DNA of 64,000 nucleotides from Tenrec ecaudatus (taxonomy: Eukaryota > Chordata > Mammalia > Afrosoricida > Tenrecidae): NCBI RefSeq assembly GCF_050624435.1, contig NC_134537.1, positions 12,954,584 through 13,018,583 of the forward strand, read 5' to 3'. A program made the translations under genes and the position numbers. The notes beneath the pieces were generated by a model. The model saw nothing but the letters and a program-made list of their open reading frames with translations, searched no databases and had not been told where the DNA came from. This document shows, one piece after another, positions 22,175 to 33,663 of the stretch; within the stretch, counting starts at the first letter, position 1; every line of letters starts with the position of its first letter.

Positions 22175-22372
22175 CCGATGGTACCAGTGATGAAGCTCGG
22201 GGCAGCGGACAGCAAGGTCAGCAATTTGGAACCACCAGCCCCTCTGCGGGAGAACGATGGAGCTTTCGGTTTAGAGTTACCTTCTCTGAAACGCAAAGGG
22301 GCCGTTCCATCCTGTCCAGTAGAATCGCTGCGAATTGGCATCATCTCGACCGCAGAGAGTTTGTGTGTGGGC
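22175..22372 (+). mobile_element. AFROSINE-type SINE
   Basis: Plus-strand copy with 'acagcaaggtcagcaattt', 'gaaccaccagcccctctgcgg', 'agagttaccttctctgaaacg' and the tail 'tagaatcgctgcgaattgg'. It lies just downstream of the polyadenylation region of the minus-strand terminal exon. Confidence 0.8.
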
Positions 22373-22404
22373 TAGCAAAACAAGGCAGATATGAGTAAGA
22401 GTCA

Positions 22405-22585
22405 AGACCAGTAGGTTGAGAACATTTATTACAGTCAGCTGAGACTCCTGAAGTCTTTGCTAAGAAGGAGCCAGGAAGAGGCACCTTTTCCCTTGGTGAT
22501 TTGTCTGTGCTATCTGGCTGGCTGTCTGACTGGCCGCCCTTGCTTCTTTCTCTGGGACCTCGCGAGGTAGCACCTCCTCGGGTGG
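22405..22585 (-). promoter_or_regulatory. 3' UTR and polyadenylation region of the terminal exon
   Basis: The 3' UTR is about 180 nt long and fairly GC-rich. The canonical AATAAA is the complement of 22425-22430; cleavage would be expected 10-30 nt further on, near 22400-22415. Extent inferred. Confidence 0.55.
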
Positions 22586-22708
22586 CTAGTTCTGCTGCGT
22601 GGTTTGAAGCCGCTTCATTTTCGTTTTCTGTCTTCGAGCAGTTCTCAGTTTCTTAGTTTTTAGGAAACTATCCTCTAATTGGTATAGAAAATCTTCAATT
22701 CTCCCAAC
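22586..22708 (-). CDS. Terminal coding exon of an unidentified gene
   Basis: On the minus strand a polypyrimidine tract and acceptor ('ctgtttatatcttccag', ending at 22709) lead into 40 codons starting VGRIEDFLYQLEDSF, then a strongly basic Lys/Arg-rich tail ending QQN and TAG (22586-22588). The first part could form an amphipathic or coiled-coil helix. A branch-point-like 'tcctaag' lies about 60 bp upstream of the acceptor. The 3' UTR runs to an AATAAA at 22425-22430. Together these look like a real last exon in phase 0 rather than a retrocopy, because the sequence upstream is intron-like and non-coding. I do not recognise the protein. Earlier exons would lie at higher coordinates on this strand, and I found none convincingly. 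Confidence 0.65.
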   Translation of the reverse strand, partial: VGRIEDFLYQLEDSFLKTKKLRTARRQKTKMKRLQTTQQN

Positions 22709-22712
22709 CTGG

Positions 22713-24365
22713 AAGATATAAACAGAATCCAACAGGATTTGCAGTTGTTTTTCTGGGTTTTACATTCTTAGGAAAACGGTGAGGTAGTTAAAAACAAATG
22801 GCACATTTTAGAACAGAACTCGCGGCAACGGAAGCAGCGAAACATAAAAATCTCCTTCTGTTTCCATTTCAGACCCCCTCCCCCGCTTTATAAACATGCA
22901 CTAGACACGCAGGCACTGGCTTTCCCATTGACTCCTGTGGGGTAGGAATAGAGATTGGAATGGGGCGATCACCTGGTACTATTTTAAACAGGCTGTGGAA
23001 ATCAGGGTTTTCAAATGGTAAAAACAGGGCTACAAGTTAATCCATGGTAAGCTCTTTCCCTACTTCTTTTATCCAACACAAACAAATCCACCCTCCTCAA
23101 AGGCAGAGATTCTAGTATTTACATGCTCCTAGCTAACATGGGAGAAAAATGAATATTCTATATCACTGTGGCAAGAACCATTTATCTACTAAATTAAAAG
23201 GAAATTTTGAATAAATACACTTTCTTGCATGCCCCAGAGAATGAGGGAAAACAATGATACACGAGACAATAATTCTTAAAAAAGCTATTAGCTTCTCTCC
23301 AAAGGAAACTTAAAATTATTCAGTGACGGTTGAATGTATTATACTATTTGTCAGAAAGCTATGGAAAAGCCAATTTACATATATGCTGAGTTGGGCCCAC
23401 ATGCAAGTCTGTAGCTGTAACAATTTATACTTAACCCTAATTCCTAGGACCTGCATATTGTATCAGCCTAATGCCATTCCCTGAAGAGCCCATTGTCATA
23501 AAGCTAGGTCAAAGCGAAAGCACTTATTGTTCAAGGTCTGCAGATATCATCTACTTAAGATAAAAAGCACTTAGAGCTTCAATTTTCCAATTCTGAGTTC
23601 CACTTTGAAATCACTTGATTTATCATTCAGAGTAATATCCCAAAGATAATTTAGATCGTCAAAAAGAGAATCATAAATGGTAGCACTCATCCATATGTTA
23701 TGCTTAGGTCTTCTATATCACATCATGGGATATAAACTGCCCACTGGTTTTCTTAGGAAAACAAGATAACTTATTCATGGGAAGGTTGTATGTGTGAAAA
23801 CCTTTAAAAAACAATTTCAGGTAAATTTTTCCAAAAGCACATAGTAGTAGTTTATGGCATTCAATCATTTGTAGAAATCATTCAGATAATTTGACAAATC
23901 TTTATCATTCAGATAATTTGATAAATGCTGCCATGAAGTCAATTGACTATTCTACATAGGCTATATATTACATACATTTTTCATAAAACCAAAACCATCA
24001 GTAAAAGCAAAACAACCCAAAAAGATAGAGCACAATCAAAACAAAGATAATGGATGGTGCTTTACAGTGACATCGGTAATTCAGTTGATGACTCACTCAT
24101 GTTATTTGCATCTAAGATGTATCACTGAGATCCGAGCATTTTACAATGAGAATGTTTGCCTTCGGTCCAAGTACAATCTTAAATTACAATCCTGATCAGC
24201 CAAAAAAAGGCCTCCTTCAATGATGCAACATAAATGATTTTGAAATATCTATTTGGTGCTGCTGTGGCTTAAACAAAACTTGGCACCCACATGAGTTGCT
24301 TTTCATGAACAGATGGAAGAAACACTGAAAGAGCATGGCTGAATTAAGTCTATACAGTACCTACA
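22713..24365. other. Repeat-poor stretch, probable intron of the minus-strand gene
   Basis: About 1.65 kb with no recognised transposable element, unusual for this window. It lies immediately upstream (minus strand) of the terminal exon. No second exon identified. Content is AT-rich. Confidence 0.4.
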
Positions 24366-25080
24366 AAGGGGCTTCAGAAATTTTGTGGAAAAATGGAATG
24401 AAAAGATATGGAGCTTTCCCACGGACTTTGTGAAGCCCCCTTTTACAGTGGGCTTTGTTGCTTCTGAGCTAGATGGCCACTTGTTTATCTTCAAGCCTTT
24501 AAGATCCCAGACACTATATCTTTTTCTAGCCAGGCACCATCAGCTTTCTTCATCACATTTGCTTATGTACCTGCTTGTCAGTGATTGTGTCAGGAAGGTG
24601 AGCATCATGAAATGCCAGTTTAATAGAACAAAGTGTTCTTGCATTGAGGCAGTACTTGAGTAGAGACCTAATGTCCATCTGCTACCTTAATACTAAACAT
24701 ATAAATATATTCACATAGATCTATTACCCCATCGACATATAAAATATATTTACATATGTACATGCCTGCATTTATACCTCTATAAATGCCCTTTGCCTCC
24801 TAGTTCTTTCTTCTATTTCCTTTTGTCCCACTAACATCTCAGCCTTCATTTGGGTTTTGGTAATTCCTCTCAGTTACATTGCCCTTGATCAAGCCCTACC
24901 AGGCCTCCTATGATTTTGGATCACTTGCTGTTCCCTTGTCCCTGGGTTTGTTAACACCTACTTGCTTTCCCCCACCTCCCCTTCTCCCATGTCTCCCCGG
25001 AACCATCGGTCTCATTGTTTTCTTCTCCAGATTGTTTATCCTGCCCATTGGATGAAGATCTTAAAGCATGTTGTGCAATC
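24366..25080 (-). mobile_element. L1 3' UTR internal part (type I), minus strand
   Basis: 'gggctttgttgcttctgagc', 'tttatcttcaagcctttaag', 'tgagcatcatgaaatgccag', 'tttatacctctataaatgcc' and 'cctaccaggcctcctatg' are the reverse complement of the plus-strand L1 at 52560-53130. Non-coding. Confidence 0.8.
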
Positions 25081-25354
25081 AGCTTATGAGAAATAAAGTA
25101 GGTATTGCTTTACTCTAAAAAAAGAATATAAAAATATAAGTTCAATCTCATTAGGTGGGTACCCACATCCTTATCATGGCTTCTGAAGCCCTAGATGATC
25201 TGGAATCACTTCTGTCTTATTTCCATCTCATGTGACTCCATCTACTTTATTCATGTAGTGCATCTTTGAGGTATCTGCATATCCATTAAGCTCACTGAAA
25301 TGTCCATCTGTCCCCTGATATAAAACTCACCTTAGAACTCTCATCCATACCTAA

Positions 25355-25593
25355 AACAACTGGGAATGGAAATTTCATATGACCCAGCGATACTTCTCCT
25401 GGGTATATACCCAATGAGGAAAGAGACACTTCATGAAAATATGTGTGCTCCACTTGTTCATCACAGCATGGTTCACAATAGCAAGAAGCTGAAGCAACCC
25501 AAACCCTCATCAGTGGAAAGAGCGATAAAGAAGCTCTCGTCCGTATGGACAATAGCGAACAATGATGCAACCATGAAGCACATCATGACATGG
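25355..25593 (+). mobile_element. L1 ORF2 3'-terminal fragment
   Basis: 'tatgacccagcgatacttct', 'ctgggtatatacccaatgag', 'ttcatcacagcatggttcac' and 'aatagcaagaagctgaagc' match the C-terminal coding end of L1 ORF2 (compare 50530-50660). Frame not maintained to a stop. Confidence 0.75.
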
Positions 25594-25974
25594 TGTTAGA
25601 CAGAGTCTCTAGAGAAAGAAAACCAGGACACGTGTGATTTCAGATATAGATAAATATATACAACATAAGAAATAAACAGCTAATTATAGAGCAGTACAAA
25701 CAGCTCAGTGCAACTCACTCTGTGCGACAGTCAATACACTGGCAGTCCTTCGACTCACGAGGGCTGCTGGGTGCAAGTCAAGGAAGTAGACAACTGTGTC
25801 TTCTGTAGAGCAATTCAGGGAATCCAGCCACAGGCAGCAAACAGCGGGGCAGGTCACCAACAGTCAGCCAGATGACAGGGTCCGACAGTCCCCAGCTCAA
25901 GTGATGTATACACCAGCAGTGTGGCGAAGCAGGTCTTGAAGGAACCTCCAACTATAGCGACACAGTCCATGGTT
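25594..25974 (-). mobile_element. LTR-like element, divergent (ERVL type)
   Basis: Begins on + with 'tgttagacagagtctctagagaaag', like the reverse complement of an ERVL/MaLR LTR end. The remainder differs from the LTR family at 4342 and 26393. The far boundary is uncertain. Confidence 0.45.
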
Positions 25975-26392
25975 CTGGACCAGAGGATGTACAAAGGAAC
26001 TGGAAACACAAGGAATCCAGGACAGATGATCCCTTTAGGATCTATGCTAAGAGTGGCAATACCGGGAGGGTAGGGTAGAAAGGGGGAATTGATTAAAAGG
26101 ATACACATATAACCTCCTCCCTGGGAGATGGACAATGGAAAGGTTGGTGAAGGCAGATGTCTGACAGTGTAAGATATGGCAAAACAATAATAATTTATAA
26201 ATTATCAAGGGTTCATGAGGGAGGGGGGAAGGAAGGGGAAAAACGAGGAGCTGTTACTAAGAGCTCAAGTAGAAAGCAAATGTTTTGAGAATGTTGATGG
26301 TAACAAATGTACAAACATGCTTGACACAATGGATGCATGTATGGATTGTGATAAGAATTGTACGAACCCCAATAAAATGATTTTTTTTAAAA
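25975..26392 (+). mobile_element. L1 3' end (type I), plus strand
   Basis: 'gaccagaggatgtacaaagg', 'ggaatccaggacagatgatc', 'aaattatcaagggttcatga' and a tail 'aaccccaataaaatgatt' with an A-rich end. Inserted next to, or into, the LTR that follows. Confidence 0.85.
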
Positions 26393-26868
26393 AGCATCCC
26401 AACCCAGTCCAGTCCAAGCCCATACGTTCGATATTAACCCATATGTCTGATACAAATCTATAAAGTCCTCTTCAGACTCATGAAACACATGCAATGATGC
26501 CGAATGTAGGATGATCACAGGCCAGTGGGTAGAAAGTCTTTGGATCCAGTGGTGGTGTAAGCATCTCAGCGCTAGCAAGGGTCTCTACATGGCTTTTACG
26601 GCTTCAGAGGTCTGGTTGCCTTGGGGTAGGTCCATGTGGTTTCTCCAGTTCAGGGCACTAGTATAGTTCCATGTGTCTTGTCAGCTGCAATGTCTCCCAG
26701 GGAGTGAGCAGAGAGAGAGTCTCTCCGGACTCCAAAAAGGAAATACAGGGATTTCCAGAATTCTCAGGAGAAGCCCATGCCCACACTGGCTATCTCTGGA
26801 TGGATAGGTTGGACTCCACCCCTACACTCTTAATCCTCAAATTGACACCAGATTATGTAACTACCACA
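26393..26868 (-). mobile_element. ERVL/MaLR-type LTR, partial
   Basis: Same family as 4342-4896 and 60200-60668: 'cccagtccagtccaagccc', 'aaagtcctcttcagactcatg', 'tgatcacaggccagtggg', ending 'gattatgtaactaccaca' at 26868. About 90 bp of the left (+) end is missing where the L1 tail abuts. Confidence 0.8.
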
Positions 26869-26904
26869 CTGACTTTACCTAAAACACATATCTGTAGCAC
26901 ACTT

Positions 26905-27028
26905 GTTGCTGTTAGGTGCCATTGAGTCAGTTCTAATGCACAGCGACCCTGTGTATAATCGAACAAAACACTGCTCAGTCCTCCACCATGCTCACAATTG
27001 TTCTTATGTTTGACCCCATTGTAGCCCC
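26905..27028 (-). mobile_element. RTE LINE extreme 3' end
   Basis: 'gttgctgttaggtgccattg', 'cacagcgaccctgtgtat' and 'ttgttcttatgtttgaccccattg' give the RTE 3' terminus. This is the sequence shared with the SINE tails. Confidence 0.85.
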
Positions 27029-27340
27029 TTGTAGCAAACTAATGGAATGTAAATACTCCCTTTGACTTCAGGCTGAAATGCCTCGTGTGCGAAGAAGCAG
27101 ATGACGACTATCTCAAAGTTGGAGTTGGAAGTCATTGAACTTTGGTTCATATCTCTGACTTTGAGAGTGTCCAATAATTGGCAATGTAAGACTACCGTAT
27201 ATTTGCTATTACCATCCTCTCTTTGATTTATTATGGGATGTCTCAGTCCAAAGGCATAGCTATATCTTAATAAATGGGACTTACTGAAACTTTTACCTGA
27301 ACCCCAAGCCTTACTGTTGGCATCATGTATAGTCATTTGA
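27029..27340 (-). other. Repeat-free open reading stretch, unidentified
   Basis: About 103 codons on the minus strand without a stop between the RTE end and the L1 insertion. A piece reads YTVVLHCQLLDTL, and a later one GSIYIPLVCYKGL. A stop lies just upstream of the L1 insertion site. I recognise no family. It could be chance, a decayed retrocopy or an exon; no convincing splice sites were seen. Confidence 0.25.
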
Positions 27341-27353
27341 GGGTTTAATCTTT

Positions 27354-27542
27354 TTTTAAAAAAACATTTTATTAGGGGCTCATACAACTCTTATCACAAT
27401 CCATACATATACATACATCAATTGTATAAAGCACATCCGCACACTCCCCGCCCCAATCATTCTCAAAGCATTTGCTCTCCACTTAAGCCCTTTGCATCAG
27501 GTCCTCTTTTTTTTCCCCTCCCTCCCCGCTCCCCCCTCCCTC
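27354..27542 (-). mobile_element. Very short L1 3'-end insertion with perfect target-site duplication
   Basis: A 189-bp minus-strand L1 terminus, from the A-rich tail ('aaaaaaacattttattaggg') to the pyrimidine tract. It is flanked by a perfect 15-bp duplication, gagggtttaatcttt, at 27339-27353 and 27543-27557. High similarity to the other type I termini suggests a recent insertion. Confidence 0.9.
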
Positions 27543-27557
27543 GAGGGTTTAATCTTT

Positions 27558-27834
27558 ATAAGTCAATAATCCATGTATTTTCATCCAAAAAGATATCCTA
27601 AGCATGCATACTTAGTTTTCTAAGCAGTATTTTAAATGATATACTATTGACTAAATGAATGATAGTAGCAATAGAATGACCATGTATTGAACAAGGAAGA
27701 CTTATAATATTTCCCAATGATAATGCTATTTCTAAAGTGGACCAGGGACATATATGAACTATATATAAGGGAGTGGAGTTTGAACTCAAACTTAGTCATA
27801 AACCTTAAGTAAAGAACAAATTGTTCTTATAGTG
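27558..27834. other. Unassigned AT-rich sequence
   Basis: Nothing recognised. Confidence 0.4.
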
Positions 27835-28735
27835 TGGCCCTACTCACTGCGTGCCCTCAAGAAGAGATCAGTGAAGATGAGTCTATAGCAAAGTTTGACG
27901 AGGAAATCAGATGGCTCCTGTTTGTCAGAAAGAATAGGGTCTTAAAGGTTTATCTTAAAACAAGCAGCCATTTAAGTTAGGTGACAGCTAAGTCTGCATG
28001 GAAGCAGCACATCAACTTGTGCGATCCAAGGTTTGTAAATAATAAAATGCAATGTCTTAAATTCTGAGCACCTGACTTGTAGAAGGCTACGGATGACAGC
28101 AAAAGGTCAAATCCACTGACAGCACCCCATATGAATTGAGCCTCTGGGGAATTCCCTCTGACTTTTGACCATGGATAGCTTTGTTACCAGACAGAGTGCA
28201 CTGAACAGTGGATTAAGACTGACGTAGTGAGGTTAAATCTTAACACCTTATCATTTGTTCTTCCTTGTAGTCACTTAAAATGTGTCCTAGTTTTTATTAT
28301 TTTCTTCTTTGGGATTGAGGTCTTTCTGTGTTTTAGTTTGTAATTGTTGTTGGGGGAGAAGTTTGCATGTTTTTATATGAATTCATGGGTAAGTTAATCT
28401 ATAGCGATAGTAACTGAATTAATAGGTTTTTAGGGTTATGGCAGGGGAAGTGGGGGAAATGAGGATCTAATAATGAGTAGAAGAAGGAAGACAAAGTTGT
28501 AAAGCTGACGGTGGTGATGATTGTACAACTCTTCTTCATGTGATTGAACTACTGAATTGCATGATATGCGAGTTACACACCAATACAACTGTTGGGGAAA
28601 AGAGAATGAAGAAAAAGTTCTAAAACTGATTGTGGTGGTGATAGTAAAATTCTTTTAAATATGTTTCAACCATTAAAATGTGTGATATGAGAACTATTCA
28701 TCAGTACAATGGTAAAAAATAAATAATAAAAAAAT
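27835..28735 (+). mobile_element. L1 3' UTR, older lineage, with doubled tail
   Basis: Same lineage as 54000-54998: 'gggtcttaaaggtttatct', 'aagcagccatttaag', 'cttgtgcgatccaaggt' and 'gacttgtagaaggctac'. The tail occurs twice: 28490-28600 ('ggtggtgatgattgtac') and 28610-28720 ('gtggtggtgatagtaaaa'). Confidence 0.7.
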
Positions 28736-29022
28736 CACCCAGGGGTGGGTGGGTGAGTGGGGGAAGAAACTCACACAATCTCCGGATTTCAGTTCAAACA
28801 TCACTGCCTTAGTGACGTCCTCTCGAAATCGCACCACAAGATGCGGAGTAACACGTTCCCATCATACCTCTCATCTCTTTGCACATGGCCAGTTACTACT
28901 TAATTGCTTGTGATTATTTGCGTAGTGTCTGTCTTCCCAGCTAGACTTTAAAACCCCACAAAGCAAGAACTAATTTCACGTTGCCAACCATTCCTGGGAC
29001 TTAAGGTATGGTTCCAGTAAAA

Positions 29023-29222
29023 TCAGTTGCCATAGTGCGGATTCTGACTCATGACAACTGCATGTGGGTCAGAGCAAGACAGGGCTCCTTAGGGGTTCCA
29101 ATGGCTGATTTATCAGCAGTAGATGGCCAGTTCTTTCTAAGTGCCTCTGGGTGGAATTGAACCACCATTCAAATGCTTTGGTTAGCAGATGAGCAAGATA
29201 ACTGCTTGCACCGCCCAGGATA
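29023..29222 (-). mobile_element. AFROSINE-type SINE
   Basis: 'ttgccatagtgcggattctg' tail through 'gggtggaattgaaccacc' and 'ggttagcagatgagcaag' to 'caccgcccaggata'. Flanks 28736-29022 and 29223-29660 show nothing I recognise. Confidence 0.75.
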
Positions 29223-29664
29223 CCGTAGGTCCTACAACAAAACCACAAGACAAAATAAAACATATCTGACTCAACTGCTTGATAACAGATGTGAAGTTGA
29301 AGAAATTGAGAAACCAATGTGTTTTTGTCCATACTCATAGCTGACATCCAGCTTGTTCCTCTTTCCTCTTATAAATCGAATCGTCATTAGGTTTATACGT
29401 AGCTGTTATTTTATCCTTGTTGAGTTTTGAGACCATCAGAGCAAGTTAATAAGAGTGTGTTTCTGCCAGGCTTGAAGGAGTCAAGGGTAGTGATAGAAAG
29501 AATGCAGGATAAGTCATCAGGAGTGCTTCGTTCTACTCTTGACTTGGTTTATAACCATGCTATGTGACCACCACATGGCCTTTTTGAGCTTTGGTTTTCA
29601 TGAGACTTCAGTATGTGAGTTTGGTTTTTGGTTTCAAGAGATGGTAGATATTTTTTTTGTTTGT

Positions 29665-30370
29665 TTTACATTTTTTTAAATGTTTTATTAGGGGCTCATA
29701 AAACTCTTATCACAGTCCATACATATACATACATCAATTGTATAAAGCACATCTGTACATTCTTTGCCCTAATCATTTTCTTTTCTTTCTTTATTTTCCC
29801 TTTTCTTTTTTTACATTTTATTAGGGACTCATACAACTCTTATCACAATCCATACATATACATACATCAATTGTATAAAGCACATCCATACATTCCCCGC
29901 CCCAATCATTCTCAAAGCATTTGCTCTCCACTTAAGCCCTTTGCATCAGGTCCTCTTTTTTTCCCCCCTCCCTCCCAGCTCCCCCCTCCCTCATGTGCCC
30001 TTTGTAATTTATACATCATTATTTTGTCATATCTTGCTCTATCCGGAGTCTCCCTCCACCCCCCCCCTTCTCTGTCGTCCCTCTCCCAGGGAGGAGATCA
30101 CAAGTAGATCCCTGTAATCAGTTCCCCCTTTCCAACCCACTCACCCTACGCTCTCCCAGCATCGCCCCTCACACCCTTGGTCCTGAAGGTATTGTCCACC
30201 CTGGATTCCCTGTGCCTCCAGCCCTCATATGTACCAGTGTACAACCTCTGCCCTATCCAGCCCTGCAAGGTAGAATTCGGATCATGGTAGTTGGGAGGAG
30301 GAAGCATCCAGGATCTGGGGGAAAGCTGTGCTCTTCGTCGGTACTACCTTGCACCCTGACTGACCGAGAT
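29665..30370 (-). mobile_element. L1 3' end with doubled terminus (type I)
   Basis: The outer terminus starts near 29675 ('tgttttattaggggctcat') and runs to 'ttctttgccctaatcatttt'. After a pyrimidine-rich joint, an inner terminus starts near 29815 ('acattttattagggactcat') and continues through 'ctctatccggagtctccc' and 'accctggattccctgtgcc' to about 30370. Same joint as 15046-15164. Confidence 0.85.
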
Positions 30371-31082
30371 GGTAGATATTAAGGACATACTCAGCCATAA
30401 AACTCTATGACTTGAACCCACATCAAATCTCAATAGTCTAGTCCAAAAGATGCGTTCCCTTAGATGACGCCGTTAGATGAATGCCATGCTAGAAAGTCAG
30501 TCGGTCAATTTTACATTCTGAAAGTGTGGGAAGGCTGCATTATTTGTTGGTGAAGCTGGTTCTTTCTTTCTTCTTTTGTAAGTCAAGGAAAGAAAGATGC
30601 TGGTTGAAGAGAAAATAGACCCCATAACTAGGAAGAACAGATGGCAAATGATAGAAATTTTCATAAAACCTTTAGGAATAAAAAAATGCAAAGAGATATG
30701 TAAGTATATAAGGAAGGAAATGAGCCAGTTTCTGAAGCACGGCCTTATTAGACTCTCTTTTCAGTCCAAAATTGATTCTGGGACCTCAGATGACTCAGGT
30801 AACTGAATGTCTCTGTAGAAAGGCAGGTTCTGCTCTATTATATGATGATTGGTCATAATCCTCAGCAAAGAGTAAGGAGGTTGTCAACAACTTGTTCTTA
30901 AGGGCTTTTTAATACAGATCCACAAAGCTGTGTCAGTCATGGTGCAGCACAACTTTAAAATGCCCAGTACAACGATGGATACGAAAATAAAAAGGAAGAC
31001 AGCATGAGAAGCAAAGAGAACTCAAAATTGAAATTCTAACAGCACAAAACAAATGATGCCAGCTGGCTTTAGAAAAACAAAC
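30371..31082. other. Unassigned sequence
   Basis: A plus-strand open frame at 30597-30806 and a minus-strand one at 30497-30691 overlap; neither shows a known domain or clear splice sites. Confidence 0.35.
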
Positions 31083-31271
31083 CCACTGATTTGAGTGGAT
31101 TCCAACTCGTGTTGCTCTGTGCCATGGATTTGGGTCTACTCATGCCAACCCTCTGCAAAACAGAACAAACCCTGGCCTGGTCCTGTGCCTTTCTCACCCT
31201 TGTTCTTGTTCTTACATTTAAGTACAGAGATTCAGCCAGTGTTTCAACCCATCTTGTTGAAGGTCTTGCTT

Positions 31272-32259
31272 TATTTTTAAAAATCATTTTATTGGGGGCT
31301 CATACAACTCTTATCACAATCCATACAGACATCAATTGGGTAAAGCACATCTCTACATTCATTGCCCTCATGATTCTCAAAATATTTGCTCTCCACCCAA
31401 GCCCCTGGCATCAGCTTCTTATTTTCCCCTCCCTTCCCTGCTCACCCCTCCCTCATGAGCCCTTAATAATTTATAAATTATTATTTTGCCATATTTTACA
31501 CTGTCTCACATATCCCTTCACCCACTGTACTGTTTGTCCACCCCCCAGGGAGGAGGTTATATGTAGATCCTTGTAAGCAGTTCCCCCTTTCCACTCCACC
31601 CTTCCTCCTCCCTCCTGGTATCATCACTCTCGGCACTGGTCATGAAGGGATCATCTGTCCTGGATTTCCTGTGTTTCCAGTTCCTATCTGTACCAGTATA
31701 CATCCTCAGGTCTAGCCAGATTTGTAAGGTAGAATTCAGATCATGATAGTAGGGAGGTAGGGGAGCGAGGAAGCATTTAGGAACTAGAGGAAAGTTGTAT
31801 GTTTCATCATTGCTACAATATACCCTGACTGGCTCTTCTCCCCATGACCCTTCTCTAAGGGGGTGTCCAGTTGCTTATATAGGGGTCTTGGATCCCAAAT
31901 CTGCACTCCCCCTCATTCACAATGATTTGATTTTTTTGTTCTTTGATGCCTGGTAACTGATCCCTTCTACATCTAATGATCACACAGGCTGGCGTGCTTC
32001 TTCCATATGGGCTTTGTTGCTTCTGAGCTAGATGGCCTCTTGTTTACCTTCAAGCCTTTAAGACCCCAGATGCTATATCTTTTGATAGCCGGGCACCATC
32101 AGCTTTCTTTGCGACATTTGCTTATGCACCCAAGTGTCTTCAGCAATCGTATCAGGGAGGTGAGCACACAATAATAGGATATTTTGTTCTTTGATGCCTG
32201 ATAACTGATCCCTTCAGCGCCTTATGATCACACAGGCTGGTGTGCTTCTTCCATGTGGG
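31272..32259 (-). mobile_element. L1 3' end (type I) nested in the RTE LINE
   Basis: Starts 'aaaatcattttattgggggc' and ends 'cttccatgtgg'. It carries two copies of the 3' UTR unit beginning 'ttgttctttgatgcc' (near 31937 and 32182). The flanking duplication is roughly gaaggtctt on both sides (31259-31267 and 32260-32268). Confidence 0.9.
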
Positions 32260-33492
32260 GAAGGTCTTCCTCTTTTTGGCTGCCCTGTACTTTATCAAGC
32301 ACGGCATCCTTCAGGGACTGATTTCTCCTGGCAACATTTCTAAAGTACTTGAGATCAAGTATCACCATCCTTGTCTCTAAGGAACATTCTGGCTGTACTT
32401 CTTTCAAGACAGATTTATTTGTTCTTTTGACAGGACTGTCATGATACTTTCAATATTCTTCACCTGCACCTAATTCAAATGAATCGATTCTTCTTTGGTC
32501 TTCCTTAGTCAATGCCCAACTTTCACATGTATGGGAGGCGATTGAAAACAGCACGGCTTGGGTCAGCCACATCTCAATCCTCAAAGTGACATTCTTGCTT
32601 TTCAGCATTTTAAAGAAGTCTTGTGTAACAGATTTACCCAGTGCAATGCGTCTTTTGATCTTTTGACTGCTGCTTTCATGAGCATTGTGGACAAAACATG
32701 ATGAAACTTTTGACAACTTCAAATTTTCCTCCATTTACTATGATGTTACCTAGTGGTCCAGGTGTGAGGAGTTTGCTTTTCTTTACATTGAATTGTTGTC
32801 CATACTGAAGGCTGTAGTCCTTGATGTTAATCAGAAACGGCTCCAAGTTTTCCTCACTCTCAGCAACAAGACTGTTTGGGTCTTCTGCAAATTGCAGGTT
32901 GTTAATAAACCATCCTTTAATCCTTCCTAATAAGCCAGATTCTTCTTCATATAAACCAGTTTCTCGGATTATTTGCTCAGCATACAGATTGAATAAGTAC
33001 AATGAGAGGTCACATCTCTGATGCACACCTTTCCTGATTTTAAACCAAGCAGAGGGCCTTGTTCTATTAGCACAGCTGCTTCTTGGTCCATCTACAGGTT
33101 CTGTATGAACACGATTGCCATTCTTCTCAAGGCCATCCATAGTTTGTTATGATTCACACTGTCAAGTGCCTTAGCATAGCCAATAAAACACGAGTATACA
33201 TCTTCCTGGTATTCCCTTCTGATGTCTTCTTTGATCATCTCTGTCCTGGTTTTGTAATGACCTTTTGTTTCTTCATGAATGACGGTCTTGATGTCTTCCC
33301 ACGGCTCATTAGGTCTTCTGTCATTAGCATCCAATGCACCAAATATCTGTTCTTGAGATATTCTTACAATTCAGGTGGGGTAGACTCAAGTTCTTATTTT
33401 GGCTTCAACATGCACTCAATGATCTGCTCCACAGTCAGCTCCTAGCCTCATTTTGGCCGCTGATACTGAACTTCTTCATATATATACAAAAT

Positions 33493-33663
33493 TCATGGCT
33501 CTCAAGTCAGTGCTGACTCATTGTGACCCGCTGTGGTTTTCTGAGACTAATTGTTTACAGGAGTAGAAAGTCCAGTCTTTCTCCCAAGGAGCTGCTGGTG
33601 GTTTCAAACTGCCGACCATGTAGATTGCAATCCAATGTGTAAGCACTATACCACCAGGGCTCC
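33493..33663 (-). mobile_element. AFROSINE-type SINE nested in the RTE LINE
   Basis: 'cagtgctgactcattgtgac' through 'ggtggtttcaaactgccgac' to 'ataccaccagggctcctt'. RTE sequence continues on both sides. Confidence 0.9.

Noticed and set aside
29628-30107. 159-codon open frame, plus strand
   Set aside because: It lies on the antisense strand of an L1 3' UTR with a doubled tail.
31091-31576. 161-codon open frame, plus strand
   Set aside because: It crosses the RTE 3' end and a nested L1 end on their antisense strand.
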